Source of the DNA: JBJXGF01 sp046153015
Lineage (GTDB): Bacteria > Actinomycetota > Acidimicrobiia > Acidimicrobiales > CAIXPF01
DNA length: 30,170 bases
Direction of reading: 5' to 3'
Assembly: GCA_046153015.1 (NCBI GenBank)
Contig: JBJXGF010000360.1
Span: 1 to 30,170, forward strand
The notes beneath the pieces were generated by a model that saw only the letters and a program-made list of their open reading frames with translations, had not been told where the DNA came from and made no database searches. Made by a program: the position numbers and the translations under genes. Positions 15,767 through 23,267 of the stretch are shown one piece after another (within the stretch, counting starts at the first letter, position 1; the number at the start of each line of letters is the position of its first letter).

Positions 15767-15772
15767 AGGCTA
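15767..15772 (-). promoter_or_regulatory. Candidate -10 box (TAGCCT) for lysC
   Basis: On the minus strand TAGCCT ends 9 bases before the lysC GTG, with no purine-rich ribosome-binding site between, suggesting a leaderless transcript. Confidence 0.5.
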
Positions 15773-15805
15773 CCGCCCTGCCGCGGCACGGCTGCGCGCG
15801 GTTGG

Positions 15806-15811
15806 TAGCGT
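15806..15811 (+). promoter_or_regulatory. Candidate -10 box (TAGCGT) for the cyclophilin gene
   Basis: TAGCGT ends 10 bases before the ATG at 15822 in the 64-base gap shared with lysC. No ribosome-binding site is visible, again consistent with a leaderless transcript. Confidence 0.5.
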
Positions 15812-15821
15812 GGCCGCCCGT

Positions 15822-16721
15822 ATGGGTACGGCAAAGCGCGAGCGGCAGAAGGCGGGGCGGCAAGCCCGCCTCGACGCGGCAAAGCAGCAGGTGGCCCGCT
15901 CGAAGCGCAACCGTCAGATCGCCCGGGTGAGCGCGATCGTGGCCGCGCTGCTGGTGCTCGCCCTGCTGTACTCGGTGTTCGGCCGCGGCGGCGACGACGA
16001 CACCGAAGCTGTCCAGACCGTCGGCGCCACCACCACCGCCGCGCCGGGCGAGACCACCACCAGCGCCGCCGGGGCGTCGACCACGGCGGCGGGCACGGCC
16101 ACGACCGGCTCGGCCGCCGCCTCGGCGCTGGCCGCGCCGCCTGCCGGCGAGACCATCAGCGGCGCCACGCCGTGCCCGCCCGCCGCCGGCGCCGACCGGC
16201 GGGTCAGCTCCTTCGCCCAGGCGCCGCCCCTGTGCATCGACCCCGCCAAGGCGTACAAGGCCGTGGTCAGCACCACCGAGGGCGACTTCACGATCGTGCT
16301 CGACGCCAAGGCCGCCCCGAAGACCGTGAACAACTTCGTGGTGCTGTCCCGGTACCGGTACTACGACAACGTGCCGTTCCACCGCATCGTCACCGGCTTC
16401 GTGGCCCAGGCGGGCGACGCCAACCCCCGCAACGGCCAGCTCGGCGCCGGCGGGCCCGGCTACCAGTTCGCCGACGAGCTCCCGAGCGGGCTCGACCAGT
16501 ACAAGAACGGCTCGGTGGCCATGGCCAACTCGGGCAAGGACACCAACGGCAGCCAGTTCTTCGTGCTCGTCGGCTCGCTGCCCACCGCCGCGTACAGCCT
16601 GTTCGGGCAGGTGACCGACGGGCTCGACACCACGGTCAAGACCATCATGGCCGCCGGGTCCGCCTCGGGCACGCCGAGCAAGGCGGTGCTGATCCGGGGG
16701 GTCACGATCCAGGAGGGCTGA
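15822..16721 (+). CDS. Membrane-anchored cyclophilin-type peptidyl-prolyl isomerase
   Basis: A 299-residue protein that catalyses cis-trans isomerisation of prolyl bonds, probably outside the membrane. Residues 1-33 are strongly basic. Residues 34-53 form one hydrophobic segment (IVAALLVLALLYSVFG). Residues 60-115 are a low-complexity Ala/Thr/Gly linker. The cyclophilin domain fills about 145-299 (FHRIVTGFVAQAGD with the catalytic Arg; ANSGKDTNGSQFFVL). The long linker is typical of actinobacterial extracytoplasmic cyclophilins. The last 20 bases overlap the convergent gene on the other strand. Confidence 0.9.
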   Translation: MGTAKRERQKAGRQARLDAAKQQVARSKRNRQIARVSAIVAALLVLALLYSVFGRGGDDDTEAVQTVGATTTAAPGETTTSAAGASTTAAGTATTGSAAASALAAPPAGETISGATPCPPAAGADRRVSSFAQAPPLCIDPAKAYKAVVSTTEGDFTIVLDAKAAPKTVNNFVVLSRYRYYDNVPFHRIVTGFVAQAGDANPRNGQLGAGGPGYQFADELPSGLDQYKNGSVAMANSGKDTNGSQFFVLVGSLPTAAYSLFGQVTDGLDTTVKTIMAAGSASGTPSKAVLIRGVTIQEG

Positions 16722-17382
16722 GCACCTCCAGCCCGGCCGGCCGCCCGTCGACGAACACCCGCACCGCGCCCGCGCCCTCGGCCCGCCACCGCCCATCCGG
16801 CTCGCGAATCAGCGCGGTCCGGTCGTCGATGCCGGCCAGAGCCAGCCCCTTCGGCGCCAGCGAGATCGTGCGGGAGGAGCCCTCGGCCGACCAGCGGTTG
16901 TAGTCCGGGATCAGGGTGAGGTTGCGGACGAGGCCCAACCCCACCCCGAAGCCGCCGCCCCGGGGATCGACCATCGCGTCGCAGACCACCGACGCGCTCG
17001 ACCCGGCCACCGCCAGCACCGCGCCGTCGCCGTGTGCGGCGGTGACCGCGTCCCACAACGGCGTGCGCTTGAGCGCCGACAACAGGTGCATGGCCGAGCC
17101 GCTCGACAGGTAGAGGAACGACGCGCCGCGCACCGCCGACACGTGGGCCGGGTCGAGGGCGTCGCTGCGGCCGTACGCCTCGACCGCCTCGACCTCGGCG
17201 CCGAGCGCGGCGAACCAGGCCCGGGCCCGGGCAAGGGCGAGGTCGGGCCGTTCGAATGCCGTGGCCGTGGGCAGCACGGTCACCCGGCGGCCGCCGGACG
17301 CGGCGAGCAGGCCGGCGTCGAAGCTGCACCCCGGCGTCCACTCCTCGCCGCCCACGAGGGCGAGCACCCCGGGCCCGCTCAC
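16702..17382 (-). CDS. Peptidase S51/cyanophycinase-like protein (type 1 glutamine amidotransferase-like fold)
   Basis: A 226-residue cytoplasmic protein. It begins with a beta strand and Gly-rich turn (VLALVGGEEWTPG). The nucleophile-elbow-like segment is VAGSSASVV, followed by DPRGGGFGVGLGLV and IPDYNRWS, the pattern seen in S51-like proteins. The usual elbow in cyanophycinase and dipeptidase E is GxSAG; here it is GSSAS, so a Ser nucleophile is plausible but activity is uncertain. A cyanophycin substrate cannot be assumed. The GTG start overlaps the methyltransferase stop by four bases (GTGA), so the two are co-translated. The 3' end overlaps the cyclophilin gene by 20 bases. Confidence 0.75.
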   Translation of the reverse strand: MSGPGVLALVGGEEWTPGCSFDAGLLAASGGRRVTVLPTATAFERPDLALARARAWFAALGAEVEAVEAYGRSDALDPAHVSAVRGASFLYLSSGSAMHLLSALKRTPLWDAVTAAHGDGAVLAVAGSSASVVCDAMVDPRGGGFGVGLGLVRNLTLIPDYNRWSAEGSSRTISLAPKGLALAGIDDRTALIREPDGRWRAEGAGAVRVFVDGRPAGLEVLSPPGS

Positions 17383-17942
17383 GGAACCGCCACCGCTTCC
17401 ACGAAGGGACGAAACGGCGTCGCCAGGGTCGGCATGTCGATCCTCTCCACGCTCACGATCTGCAGGCCCGCCGCGCGTACGAGCGCCGGCACGTTCCGGT
17501 CGACCCACAGGCCGCTGCGCCGAGCCACGCGGGGCGCGAGGCGCCGGGCCAGCGCCCCGCGCCAGCCCGGGCGCACGCTCGGCTCGAGCAGGAGCAGACG
17601 CCCGGCGGGGTGCAGGGCCCGGGCGGCCGCGTCCAGCAGGCGGGCCGGGTCCGCCGCCCTGGCCACGGCCAGCACGCTCACCACCGTGTCGAACGGGCCG
17701 AGGGCGGCCGCGTCGTCGAGCTCGGCCACGAGCCGGAGGGGCCAGGCCTCGGTGAGGTCGAGCCGGGGCGGCCCGGCGTCCCAGGCGACCACCTCGTGCA
17801 CCTCGCCCGGCCGGTACCCGCCGCGCTGGTGCTCGTAGCCGCCGAGGTCGAGCACCCGTCCCCGCGCCTCGCCGGCGAGGCGGCGCCGGCGCGCCGCCAA
17901 CGCAGCCGTTGCCGAAACCGGCGGCGGCGCCAAGGCGGTCAC
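17379..17942 (-). CDS. Class I SAM-dependent methyltransferase-like protein
   Basis: A 187-residue protein with a Rossmann-type methyltransferase core: motif I region RVLDLGGYEHQ (29-39), a motif II-like VVAWD, DTVVSVLAVARAADPARLLD, then the post-core strand HPAGRLLLLEPSVRPGW and helix. Motif I reads DLGGYE instead of the usual DxGxGxG, so cofactor binding may be altered. The substrate is unknown. The GTG start (GTGACC) at 17942 gives a compact family-sized protein. Any longer reading would extend into the 42-bp repeats, which I do not consider coding. It is co-translated with the S51-like protein downstream. Confidence 0.72.
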   Translation of the reverse strand: MTALAPPPVSATAALAARRRRLAGEARGRVLDLGGYEHQRGGYRPGEVHEVVAWDAGPPRLDLTEAWPLRLVAELDDAAALGPFDTVVSVLAVARAADPARLLDAAARALHPAGRLLLLEPSVRPGWRGALARRLAPRVARRSGLWVDRNVPALVRAAGLQIVSVERIDMPTLATPFRPFVEAVAVP

Positions 17943-17950
17943 TGTTCTTC

Positions 17951-18068
17951 CCGCTCTCCGCCGCTCGGGCGGTTCGCTTCGCTCTGTTCTGCCCGCTCTC
18001 CGCCGCTCGGGCGGTTCGCTTCGCTCTGTTCTGCCCGCTCTCCGCCGCTCGGGCGGTTCGCTTCGCTC
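17951..18068. repeat. Three tandem copies of a 42-bp unit with internal hairpins
   Basis: Two full copies (17951-17992, 17993-18034) and one 34-base copy (18035-18068) are identical over their shared length. Each contains CCGCC-GCTCG-GGCGG, a five-pair hairpin. They occupy the 243-base gap between the divergent methyltransferase and aat genes. No other feature is visible in the rest of that gap. Confidence 0.95.
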
Positions 18069-18185
18069 ACGGCGCCACGCTACCGCTGGCGCCCCGCGCC
18101 GCTCGTGAACCGGGGGCGGGGCGGCCCGCCCCCGGGCGTCAGGGGTTCGCCGGAGCGGGCAAGCTGGTGCGGTGAGGCCTGCGCC

Positions 18186-18866
18186 GTGCCCATAGACCCG
18201 GGACCTGCGTTGTGGCTGTTCCCGCCGGCCGCCAACGCCGACGAATCGGGCGTGGTCGGCGTCGGCGCCGACCTCGAGCCCGCCACCCTGCTCGCGGCCT
18301 ACCGCTCGGGCCTGTTCCCGATGCCGGTGGGGCGCCGCCGCCTGGCCTGGTGGTCGCCCGACCCTCGGGGGGTGATCCCGCTGGGCGAGCTGCGCCTCTC
18401 CCGTTCCCTGCGCAAGGCGTGCGGCCGCTTCGAGATACGGGTCAACAGCGCGTTCGAGGAGGTGATGCGGGCCTGCTCCGACCCCCGGCGCCCGCACGGC
18501 TGGATCACCCACGAGGTGCGCAAGGCCTACCAGCGCCTGCACGACCTCGGGTGGGCGCACTCGGTCGAGGCCTGGACCCCCCAGGGCCGCCTCGCCGGCG
18601 GGCTCTACGGGGTGGCCGTGGGCGGGCTCTTCGCCGGCGAGTCGATGTTCCACCGCGAGACCGACGCCTCGAAGGTGGCCCTCGTGGGCCTGGTGGAGCT
18701 GCTCGACCCGCACCCCGCCACGCTGCTCGACGTGCAGTGGACCACCCCCCACCTCCGGTCCCTGGGGGCGGTCGACGTGCCCCGGGCCGAGTACCTGCGC
18801 CGCCTGGCCGCGGCGTTGGCCCGGCCGCTGCCCGCCGCGTTCGCCGGCGCGCCGGCTCAGCGCTGA
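18186..18866 (+). CDS. aat: Leucyl/phenylalanyl-tRNA-protein transferase
   Basis: A 226-residue cytoplasmic enzyme that adds Leu or Phe from charged tRNA to proteins with N-terminal Arg or Lys, marking them for ClpS/ClpAP-type degradation (N-end rule). Family blocks are intact: AAYRSGLFPMP, WWSPDPRGVIPL, AYQRLHDLGWAHSVEAW, GGLYGVAVGGLFAGESMF and LLDVQWTTPHLRSLGA. The GTG start at 18186 has GAGG at 18174-18177, 8 bases upstream, and gives the standard family length. The 3' end overlaps the convergent beta-propeller gene by 10 bases. Confidence 0.93.
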   Translation: MPIDPGPALWLFPPAANADESGVVGVGADLEPATLLAAYRSGLFPMPVGRRRLAWWSPDPRGVIPLGELRLSRSLRKACGRFEIRVNSAFEEVMRACSDPRRPHGWITHEVRKAYQRLHDLGWAHSVEAWTPQGRLAGGLYGVAVGGLFAGESMFHRETDASKVALVGLVELLDPHPATLLDVQWTTPHLRSLGAVDVPRAEYLRRLAAALARPLPAAFAGAPAQR

Positions 18867-20320
18867 ACGGGCGCGCCCTGGTCGAGCGGCGCGAAGCGGG
18901 CCAGCGACACGTGCGTGTGCTGCGCCCAGTTGCGCCACTGCACCGTGCAGCCGAGCGAGGAGTCGGTGAAGCCCTGCGCCAGCAGCAGCCGCCCCCCGTC
19001 GACGCCGAGCGGGGCGAGCTGGTCGTAGTCCCCCCAGTAGCCGCCCCCGATGCGGGTGTCGGAGCACGCCGGCCGCGGCGCCACCAGCTCACGGTGCTGC
19101 GCCTCGAGGGCCATCGGCGCTTCGTACAGGCCCACCGCGCCGCCGACCTCGCCGCTGTAGGTGAGGGTCCAGCCGACCTTCGCTCCCGGCGCGCGGTAGG
19201 CGAGCACGTCGGGGTTGAACGGGAACAGCGGCTCGCTGGCGTAGCTGGGGCCGAGCGGCAGCTCCCGGCAGCCCTCGAGGGTGGCCGCGCAGCCAGCGGC
19301 GCGCAGGACCGTCCGGCGCGGCTCGTCGGGGCTCTGGGCCACGTAGACCACTCGCAGCGCCGGGCCGTCGGCGTCGCCGCGCACGTCGAAGCTGAACCGC
19401 CACGCGTAGCGCATGCCGTAGCTCCCGACCGGCGCGTTGTTCGAGGGGACGACCGGGCCGGGCGACGCCGACACCGGCTTCGACCAGCCCTCCCCCGGCC
19501 TCCAGCGGGCGAGGTGCACGTGGTTGTCCATCCGCAGGCTCGCCACGAACAGGTCGTCGGTGACCGGGTCGACCCGCAGCCGGGGGTGTTGGTACGCCGA
19601 GCCCGGGAACGGCGTGGGCAGCAGCGTGAACGGGCTCTGCTCGTCGGGTGCGGCCCACACGTCGACCCGTTGGCGGGTCGTGTTCCAGTACGCGGCGTAC
19701 ACCCGGCCTCGGCTGTCGGCGGCCATCGTGCCGCCGTCGTAGAAGTCCCGCTCGTTCGACAGGCACTGCACCACGGCGAACTCGACCCCGCCGTCGGTGG
19801 AGCGGGCGATGCAGGCGCCGGCGAGCTGCGGCCCGAGCGGCGCGCCCGCGGGCGGCGCCACCCCGGCCAGGTTGCTGAGGAACACGAGCCGGGGATCACG
19901 GGGCGAGCGGGCGAGCGCCGGGTCCCCCCACAGCATGAACCAGCCCGGCGGGGGCGTGAGCAGCTCGCTCTGACGCCACGTGGCGCCGCCGTCGCGCGAG
20001 CTCGACCAGCCCATGAGCGACGCGCCGTCGTTGATCGTGCGGCCCTCGGGGGTGAACTGCAGCTTGTCGCTCGGGCGCACGTCGTTGTACGCGAGCGTCA
20101 CGATCCGTGCGCCGTCGACCTCGCCGGCCGACAGCGCGGTCTCGGCCTGCTCGCCGGCCGCGCTCGGGTCGTCGGCGCGGGCGCCGGTGACCTTCACGAT
20201 CGACACCTCGGGCTCGGGCGGGCCCTGGCCGCCGGCCGCCGGGGCGAGGCCCGCCAACCCGGCGAGGAGGACCAGGGCCGCGCCGGCGGCGCGGGCGCGT
20301 GATGCGGGCATGCGGGTCAC
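18857..20320 (-). CDS. Secreted sialidase-like beta-propeller protein
   Basis: A 487-residue exported protein. Residues 1-31 are a signal peptide (basic start, Ala/Leu-rich core, APAAGGQG). The body has BNR/Asp-box repeats typical of sialidase-like propellers: SSSRDGGATW near residue 110 and a degenerate ARSTDGGVEF. Aromatic-rich blades follow (YWGDYDQLAPLG; FMLWGDPALARSPRDPRLVF). I do not see a full set of sialidase catalytic residues, so a binding or unassigned hydrolytic role is equally possible. The GTG at 20320 is preferred because AGGAGG lies four bases upstream; an ATG three codons later is possible. It is divergent from ecm with a 67-base gap. Confidence 0.75.
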   Translation of the reverse strand: MTRMPASRARAAGAALVLLAGLAGLAPAAGGQGPPEPEVSIVKVTGARADDPSAAGEQAETALSAGEVDGARIVTLAYNDVRPSDKLQFTPEGRTINDGASLMGWSSSRDGGATWRQSELLTPPPGWFMLWGDPALARSPRDPRLVFLSNLAGVAPPAGAPLGPQLAGACIARSTDGGVEFAVVQCLSNERDFYDGGTMAADSRGRVYAAYWNTTRQRVDVWAAPDEQSPFTLLPTPFPGSAYQHPRLRVDPVTDDLFVASLRMDNHVHLARWRPGEGWSKPVSASPGPVVPSNNAPVGSYGMRYAWRFSFDVRGDADGPALRVVYVAQSPDEPRRTVLRAAGCAATLEGCRELPLGPSYASEPLFPFNPDVLAYRAPGAKVGWTLTYSGEVGGAVGLYEAPMALEAQHRELVAPRPACSDTRIGGGYWGDYDQLAPLGVDGGRLLLAQGFTDSSLGCTVQWRNWAQHTHVSLARFAPLDQGAPVQR

Positions 20321-20374
20321 GAGGCCTCCTCTGCGGGGGTCGTCCCCGGCTGGATGCTAGACGGAGGGCGCCGC

Positions 20375-20380
20375 CACACT
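20375..20380 (+). promoter_or_regulatory. Possible -10 box (CACACT) for ecm
   Basis: CACACT keeps the A at position 2 and T at position 6 of TANNNT and ends 7 bases before the ATG, matching the leaderless layout seen elsewhere, but the first base is off consensus. Confidence 0.28.
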
Positions 20381-20387
20381 GGCGGTC

Positions 20388-22331
20388 ATGCGCGACGAGC
20401 CGTGGCTGATGCGGACCTACTCGGGACATTCGACGGCCCGAGCCTCCAACGAGCTGTACCGCACGAACCTGGCGAAGGGTCAGACCGGGTTGTCGATCGC
20501 GTTCGACCTGCCGACCCAGACCGGCTACGACCCCGACCACCATCTCGCCCGGGGCGAGGTCGGCAAGGTGGGCGTGCCGGTCGCCCATCTCGGGCATATG
20601 CGCGAGCTGCTGGCCGGCATCCCGCCCGACCGCATGAACACCTCGATGACGATCAACGCCACCGCCCCGTGGCTGCTCGCCCTCTACATCGCCGCGGCCG
20701 AGGAGGCCGGCGCCCCGCCGGCGTCGCTGCGGGGCACCACCCAGAACGACATCGTCAAGGAGTACCTCTCGCGGGGCGCCTACATCTTCCCGCCCGAGCC
20801 GAGCCGGCGCCTGACCGTCGACCTGATCGCCTACTGCGCCGAGCACGTGCCCAGCTGGAACCCGATCAACGTGTGCTCGTACCACCTCCAGGAGGCGGGG
20901 GCCACGCCCGTCCAGGAGGTGGCGTACGCGTTGGCCACCGCCATCGGCGTGCTCGACGCGGTGCGGGAGTCCGGCCGCGCCGCCGACCGGTTCGAGGCGG
21001 TCGTGGGATCCATCTCGTTCTTCTGCAACTCCGGCCTCCGCTTCGTGGAGGAGACCGCCAAGATGCGGGCCTTCACCGAGCTGTGGGACCGCATCTGCTC
21101 GCAGCGGTACGGGGTGACCGACCCGAAGGCCCGCCGATTCCGCTACGGGGTGCAGGTGAACAGCCTGGGCCTGACCGAGGCGCAGCCCGAGAACAACGTG
21201 GCGCGGGTGGTGCTCGAAGCGCTCGGCGTCACGCTGTCGAAGCGGGCCCGGACCCGCTCCTTGCAGCTTCCCGCCTGGAACGAGGCGCTCGGGCTGCCCA
21301 CACCGTGGGACCAGCAGTGGTCGCTGCGCATCCAGCAGGTGCTCGCCGCCGAGACCGACCTGCTGGAGTACGACGACATCTTCGACGGGTCGAAGGTGAT
21401 CGAGGCGAAGACGGCCGAGCTGGCCGAGGCGGCGCAGGCCGAGCTGGACGAGGTGCTGGCGCTCGGCGGGGCGTTCGCGGCCATCGACGAGCTGAAGGCC
21501 CGGCTCGTCCGTTCCCACACCGAGCGCCGCCGGCGGGTCGAATCGGGCGAGCTCACCGTGGTCGGCGTGAACGCGTTCACCGAGACCGAGCCGTCGCCGC
21601 TCTCCGCGGGCGGGCGGATCCTGCGAGTGGACCCGGCGGTCGAGGCGGAGCTGGTGGCCGATGTGGCGGCCTGGCGCGCCGCCCGGCCGGCGGCGCCGGT
21701 GACCGCCGCGCTCGACGCGCTGCGGCGCGCCGCCGAGAACGGCGACAACCTCATGCCGGCCACGCTCGAGCTGGCCCGGGCCGGCGGCACGACCGGCGAA
21801 TGGGCGGCGGCGCTGCGGGAGGTGTTCGGCGAGTACCGGGCCCCCACCGGGGTGGCCGCCGCCGCCGGCGCGGGCGGGCCCAGCACGGGCCTGCGCGCCG
21901 TGGCCGAGCGGGTGCGCGCCCTGCCCGGCGGCCCGCCGCGGCTCCTCGTGGCCAAGCCCGGCCTCGACGGGCACTCCAACGGCGCCGAGCAGGTGGCGGT
22001 GGCCGCCCGCGACGCCGGGATGGAGGTGATCTACCAGGGCATCCGGCAGAGCCCCGAGCAGATCGCCGCCGTGGCCCGCGACGAGGACGTCGACGTGATC
22101 GGCCTGTCGATCCTCTCCGGCAGCCATCTGCTGCTGGCGCCCGAGGTGCTGCGCCTGGCCCGCGACGCCGGCGTCGACGCCCCGGTCGTGGTCGGCGGGA
22201 TCATCCCGGAGGAGGATCGCGCCGTGCTGCTCGGCGCCGGCGTGGCCCGCGTGTACACCCCGAAGGACTTCGAGCTCGGCCGGATCATGGCCGACATCAC
22301 CGACCTCGTGGCCGCGCACCGGCGGGGCTGA
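20388..22331 (+). CDS. ecm: Ethylmalonyl-CoA mutase (MeaA-like, B12-dependent)
   Basis: A 647-residue single-chain coenzyme B12 mutase, expected to convert (2R)-ethylmalonyl-CoA to (2S)-methylsuccinyl-CoA in the ethylmalonyl-CoA pathway of acetyl-CoA assimilation. The N-terminal barrel matches my recollection of Rhodobacter Ecm closely: RTYSGHSTA, LYRTNLAKGQTGLS, FDLPTQTGYD, GEVGKVGVP and MNTSMTINATAPWLLALYIA. The C-terminal B12-binding domain (from about 515) has the DxHxxG motif KPGLDGHSNGAEQ with H529 as the cobalt ligand, and GSHLLLAPEV. Both domains in about 650 residues fits Ecm/MeaA better than the roughly 720-residue methylmalonyl-CoA mutase or split isobutyryl-CoA mutase. No crotonyl-CoA carboxylase/reductase is in the window, so the pathway is inferred. 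Confidence 0.87.
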   Translation: MRDEPWLMRTYSGHSTARASNELYRTNLAKGQTGLSIAFDLPTQTGYDPDHHLARGEVGKVGVPVAHLGHMRELLAGIPPDRMNTSMTINATAPWLLALYIAAAEEAGAPPASLRGTTQNDIVKEYLSRGAYIFPPEPSRRLTVDLIAYCAEHVPSWNPINVCSYHLQEAGATPVQEVAYALATAIGVLDAVRESGRAADRFEAVVGSISFFCNSGLRFVEETAKMRAFTELWDRICSQRYGVTDPKARRFRYGVQVNSLGLTEAQPENNVARVVLEALGVTLSKRARTRSLQLPAWNEALGLPTPWDQQWSLRIQQVLAAETDLLEYDDIFDGSKVIEAKTAELAEAAQAELDEVLALGGAFAAIDELKARLVRSHTERRRRVESGELTVVGVNAFTETEPSPLSAGGRILRVDPAVEAELVADVAAWRAARPAAPVTAALDALRRAAENGDNLMPATLELARAGGTTGEWAAALREVFGEYRAPTGVAAAAGAGGPSTGLRAVAERVRALPGGPPRLLVAKPGLDGHSNGAEQVAVAARDAGMEVIYQGIRQSPEQIAAVARDEDVDVIGLSILSGSHLLLAPEVLRLARDAGVDAPVVVGGIIPEEDRAVLLGAGVARVYTPKDFELGRIMADITDLVAAHRRG

Positions 22332-22354
22332 CTCGCCCCGGACGGCCCCCGCCC

Positions 22355-22471
22355 TCAAGGGGCCGAGCGCTGCGTGCCGATGAACGCCTCGTGGATGCGC
22401 GCGTAGCTGCAGTTGGCGTTGGTGCAGGTGCCCTCGGCTTGGTCGTGGGCTGCGCCGGTGCGGTTGCCGAG
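22355..22471 (-). pseudogene. Possible remnant of a minus-strand gene (C-terminal end)
   Basis: Reading the minus strand to the TGA at 22355-22357 gives a protein-like tail: LGNRTGAAHDQAEG, then TCTNANCSYARIHEAF, then IGTQRSAP. Almost every third base of these codons is G or C. The same triplets read on the plus strand have many A/T third bases. This is the coding signature expected of a minus-strand gene in this genome. No start codon or continued coding signal is found upstream before a stop near 22563, so it would be a fragment. I do not recognise the protein. Confidence 0.35.
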
Positions 22472-23242
22472 TTGTCGAGCCTGGGCGCCGCGGCCGGCGC
22501 CTGCGCCGCCGCGGCCGGCGCCGTGGCGTGGCTCGTCCAGCGTACGAGCGCGGCCGGCGCCACCTCACAAGGGCCGCCCGCGGCGTCCGCAACCTCCGCG
22601 ACAACCTCCGCGACGTCTGCAACGTCCGAGCCGGCGTCCGCGCCGAACCCGGCCCCGGCCGTCTCGGCTGCGCCGGCTGTCTCGGCGGTGTCTGCTGTGT
22701 CTTCTGCGCCGTCGGCGCCGTCCGCGGAGCGCATGGCCGCCGTGGGCGTGGGCGGGGCCGGCGCGTCCGAGATCGACGACACGCTGGTCGACGCCGACAC
22801 CGGGCTGTTCAGCGAGACCTACTTCAAGGTGGCGCTCGACGCCCGCATCGCGGCGGCCCGGCGCCGGCTGCGGCCGGTGTCGGTGATCTTGCTCGAGGTG
22901 GTGAGCGACGTGGCCGCCGCGTCGCCCGGCCTGGGGGACCCGCAGTCCATCACCCGCGCCATCCGGGCTACGCTGCGCGAGGCGGACACCGCGGCTCGCC
23001 TGGCGGACGGCCGCTACGCCCTCGTGCTGGAGGACACCCCGGAGAACGGCGCGATCTGGACGGTGGAGCGCCTCCGCTCCGAGCTGGTGGCCGAGCGGCC
23101 GGACCACACGGTGTGGGCCGGGGTGGCCTGCTACCCGGCGCATGCGTTCGACGTCGACGAGATCCTGACCCAGGCGGTCGCCGCGCTGATGGCGGCGCGG
23201 GAATGGCGCCAGGACCGCATCGAGGTCGCCACCGCCGACTGA
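22391..23242 (+). CDS. Membrane-anchored degenerate GGDEF-domain protein
   Basis: Up to 283 residues. The C-terminal half (about 127-283) follows the diguanylate cyclase fold: DADTGLFSETYFKVALDARI, RRLRPVSVILLEV, ADTAARLADGRYALVLEDT and VWAGVACYPAHA. The catalytic GGDEF/GGEEF loop is replaced by LADGRYA, so cyclase activity is not expected; a c-di-GMP/GTP-sensing or scaffolding role is possible. The N-terminal part contains Ala-rich hydrophobic stretches that could anchor it in the membrane, then a low-complexity Ala/Ser/Pro/Thr linker (about 57-114). The 3' end is firm but the start is not. GTG at 22391, 22445 or 22523 and ATG at 22733 (with GGAG three bases upstream) are all in frame, and the first 80 bases have atypical codon use. 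Confidence 0.65.
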   Translation: MDARVAAVGVGAGALGLVVGCAGAVAELSSLGAAAGACAAAAGAVAWLVQRTSAAGATSQGPPAASATSATTSATSATSEPASAPNPAPAVSAAPAVSAVSAVSSAPSAPSAERMAAVGVGGAGASEIDDTLVDADTGLFSETYFKVALDARIAAARRRLRPVSVILLEVVSDVAAASPGLGDPQSITRAIRATLREADTAARLADGRYALVLEDTPENGAIWTVERLRSELVAERPDHTVWAGVACYPAHAFDVDEILTQAVAALMAAREWRQDRIEVATAD

Positions 23243-23267
23243 GGCGGCCGCCGAGCGGGAACGTCCG

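Noticed and set aside
17951..18068. CRISPR array
   Set aside because: The 42-bp units are directly contiguous with no variable spacers, and there are no cas genes.
20388..22331. Methylmalonyl-CoA mutase large subunit
   Set aside because: Length (647 residues with its own B12 domain) and the N-terminal sequence fit ethylmalonyl-CoA mutase better.
19896..22622. A very long minus-strand open frame opposite ecm (and similar long frames opposite livH and the NuoE-NuoF fusion)
   Set aside because: Their translations are Arg/His/Gly-rich without family motifs, and they lie antisense to genes with clear homology; long antisense frames are expected at this GC content.
22573..22725. Short repeated ACCTCCGCG/TCTGC motifs as a functional DNA repeat
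   Set aside because: They are explained by a low-complexity Ala/Ser/Thr linker in the GGDEF-like protein and are too degenerate to define a unit.
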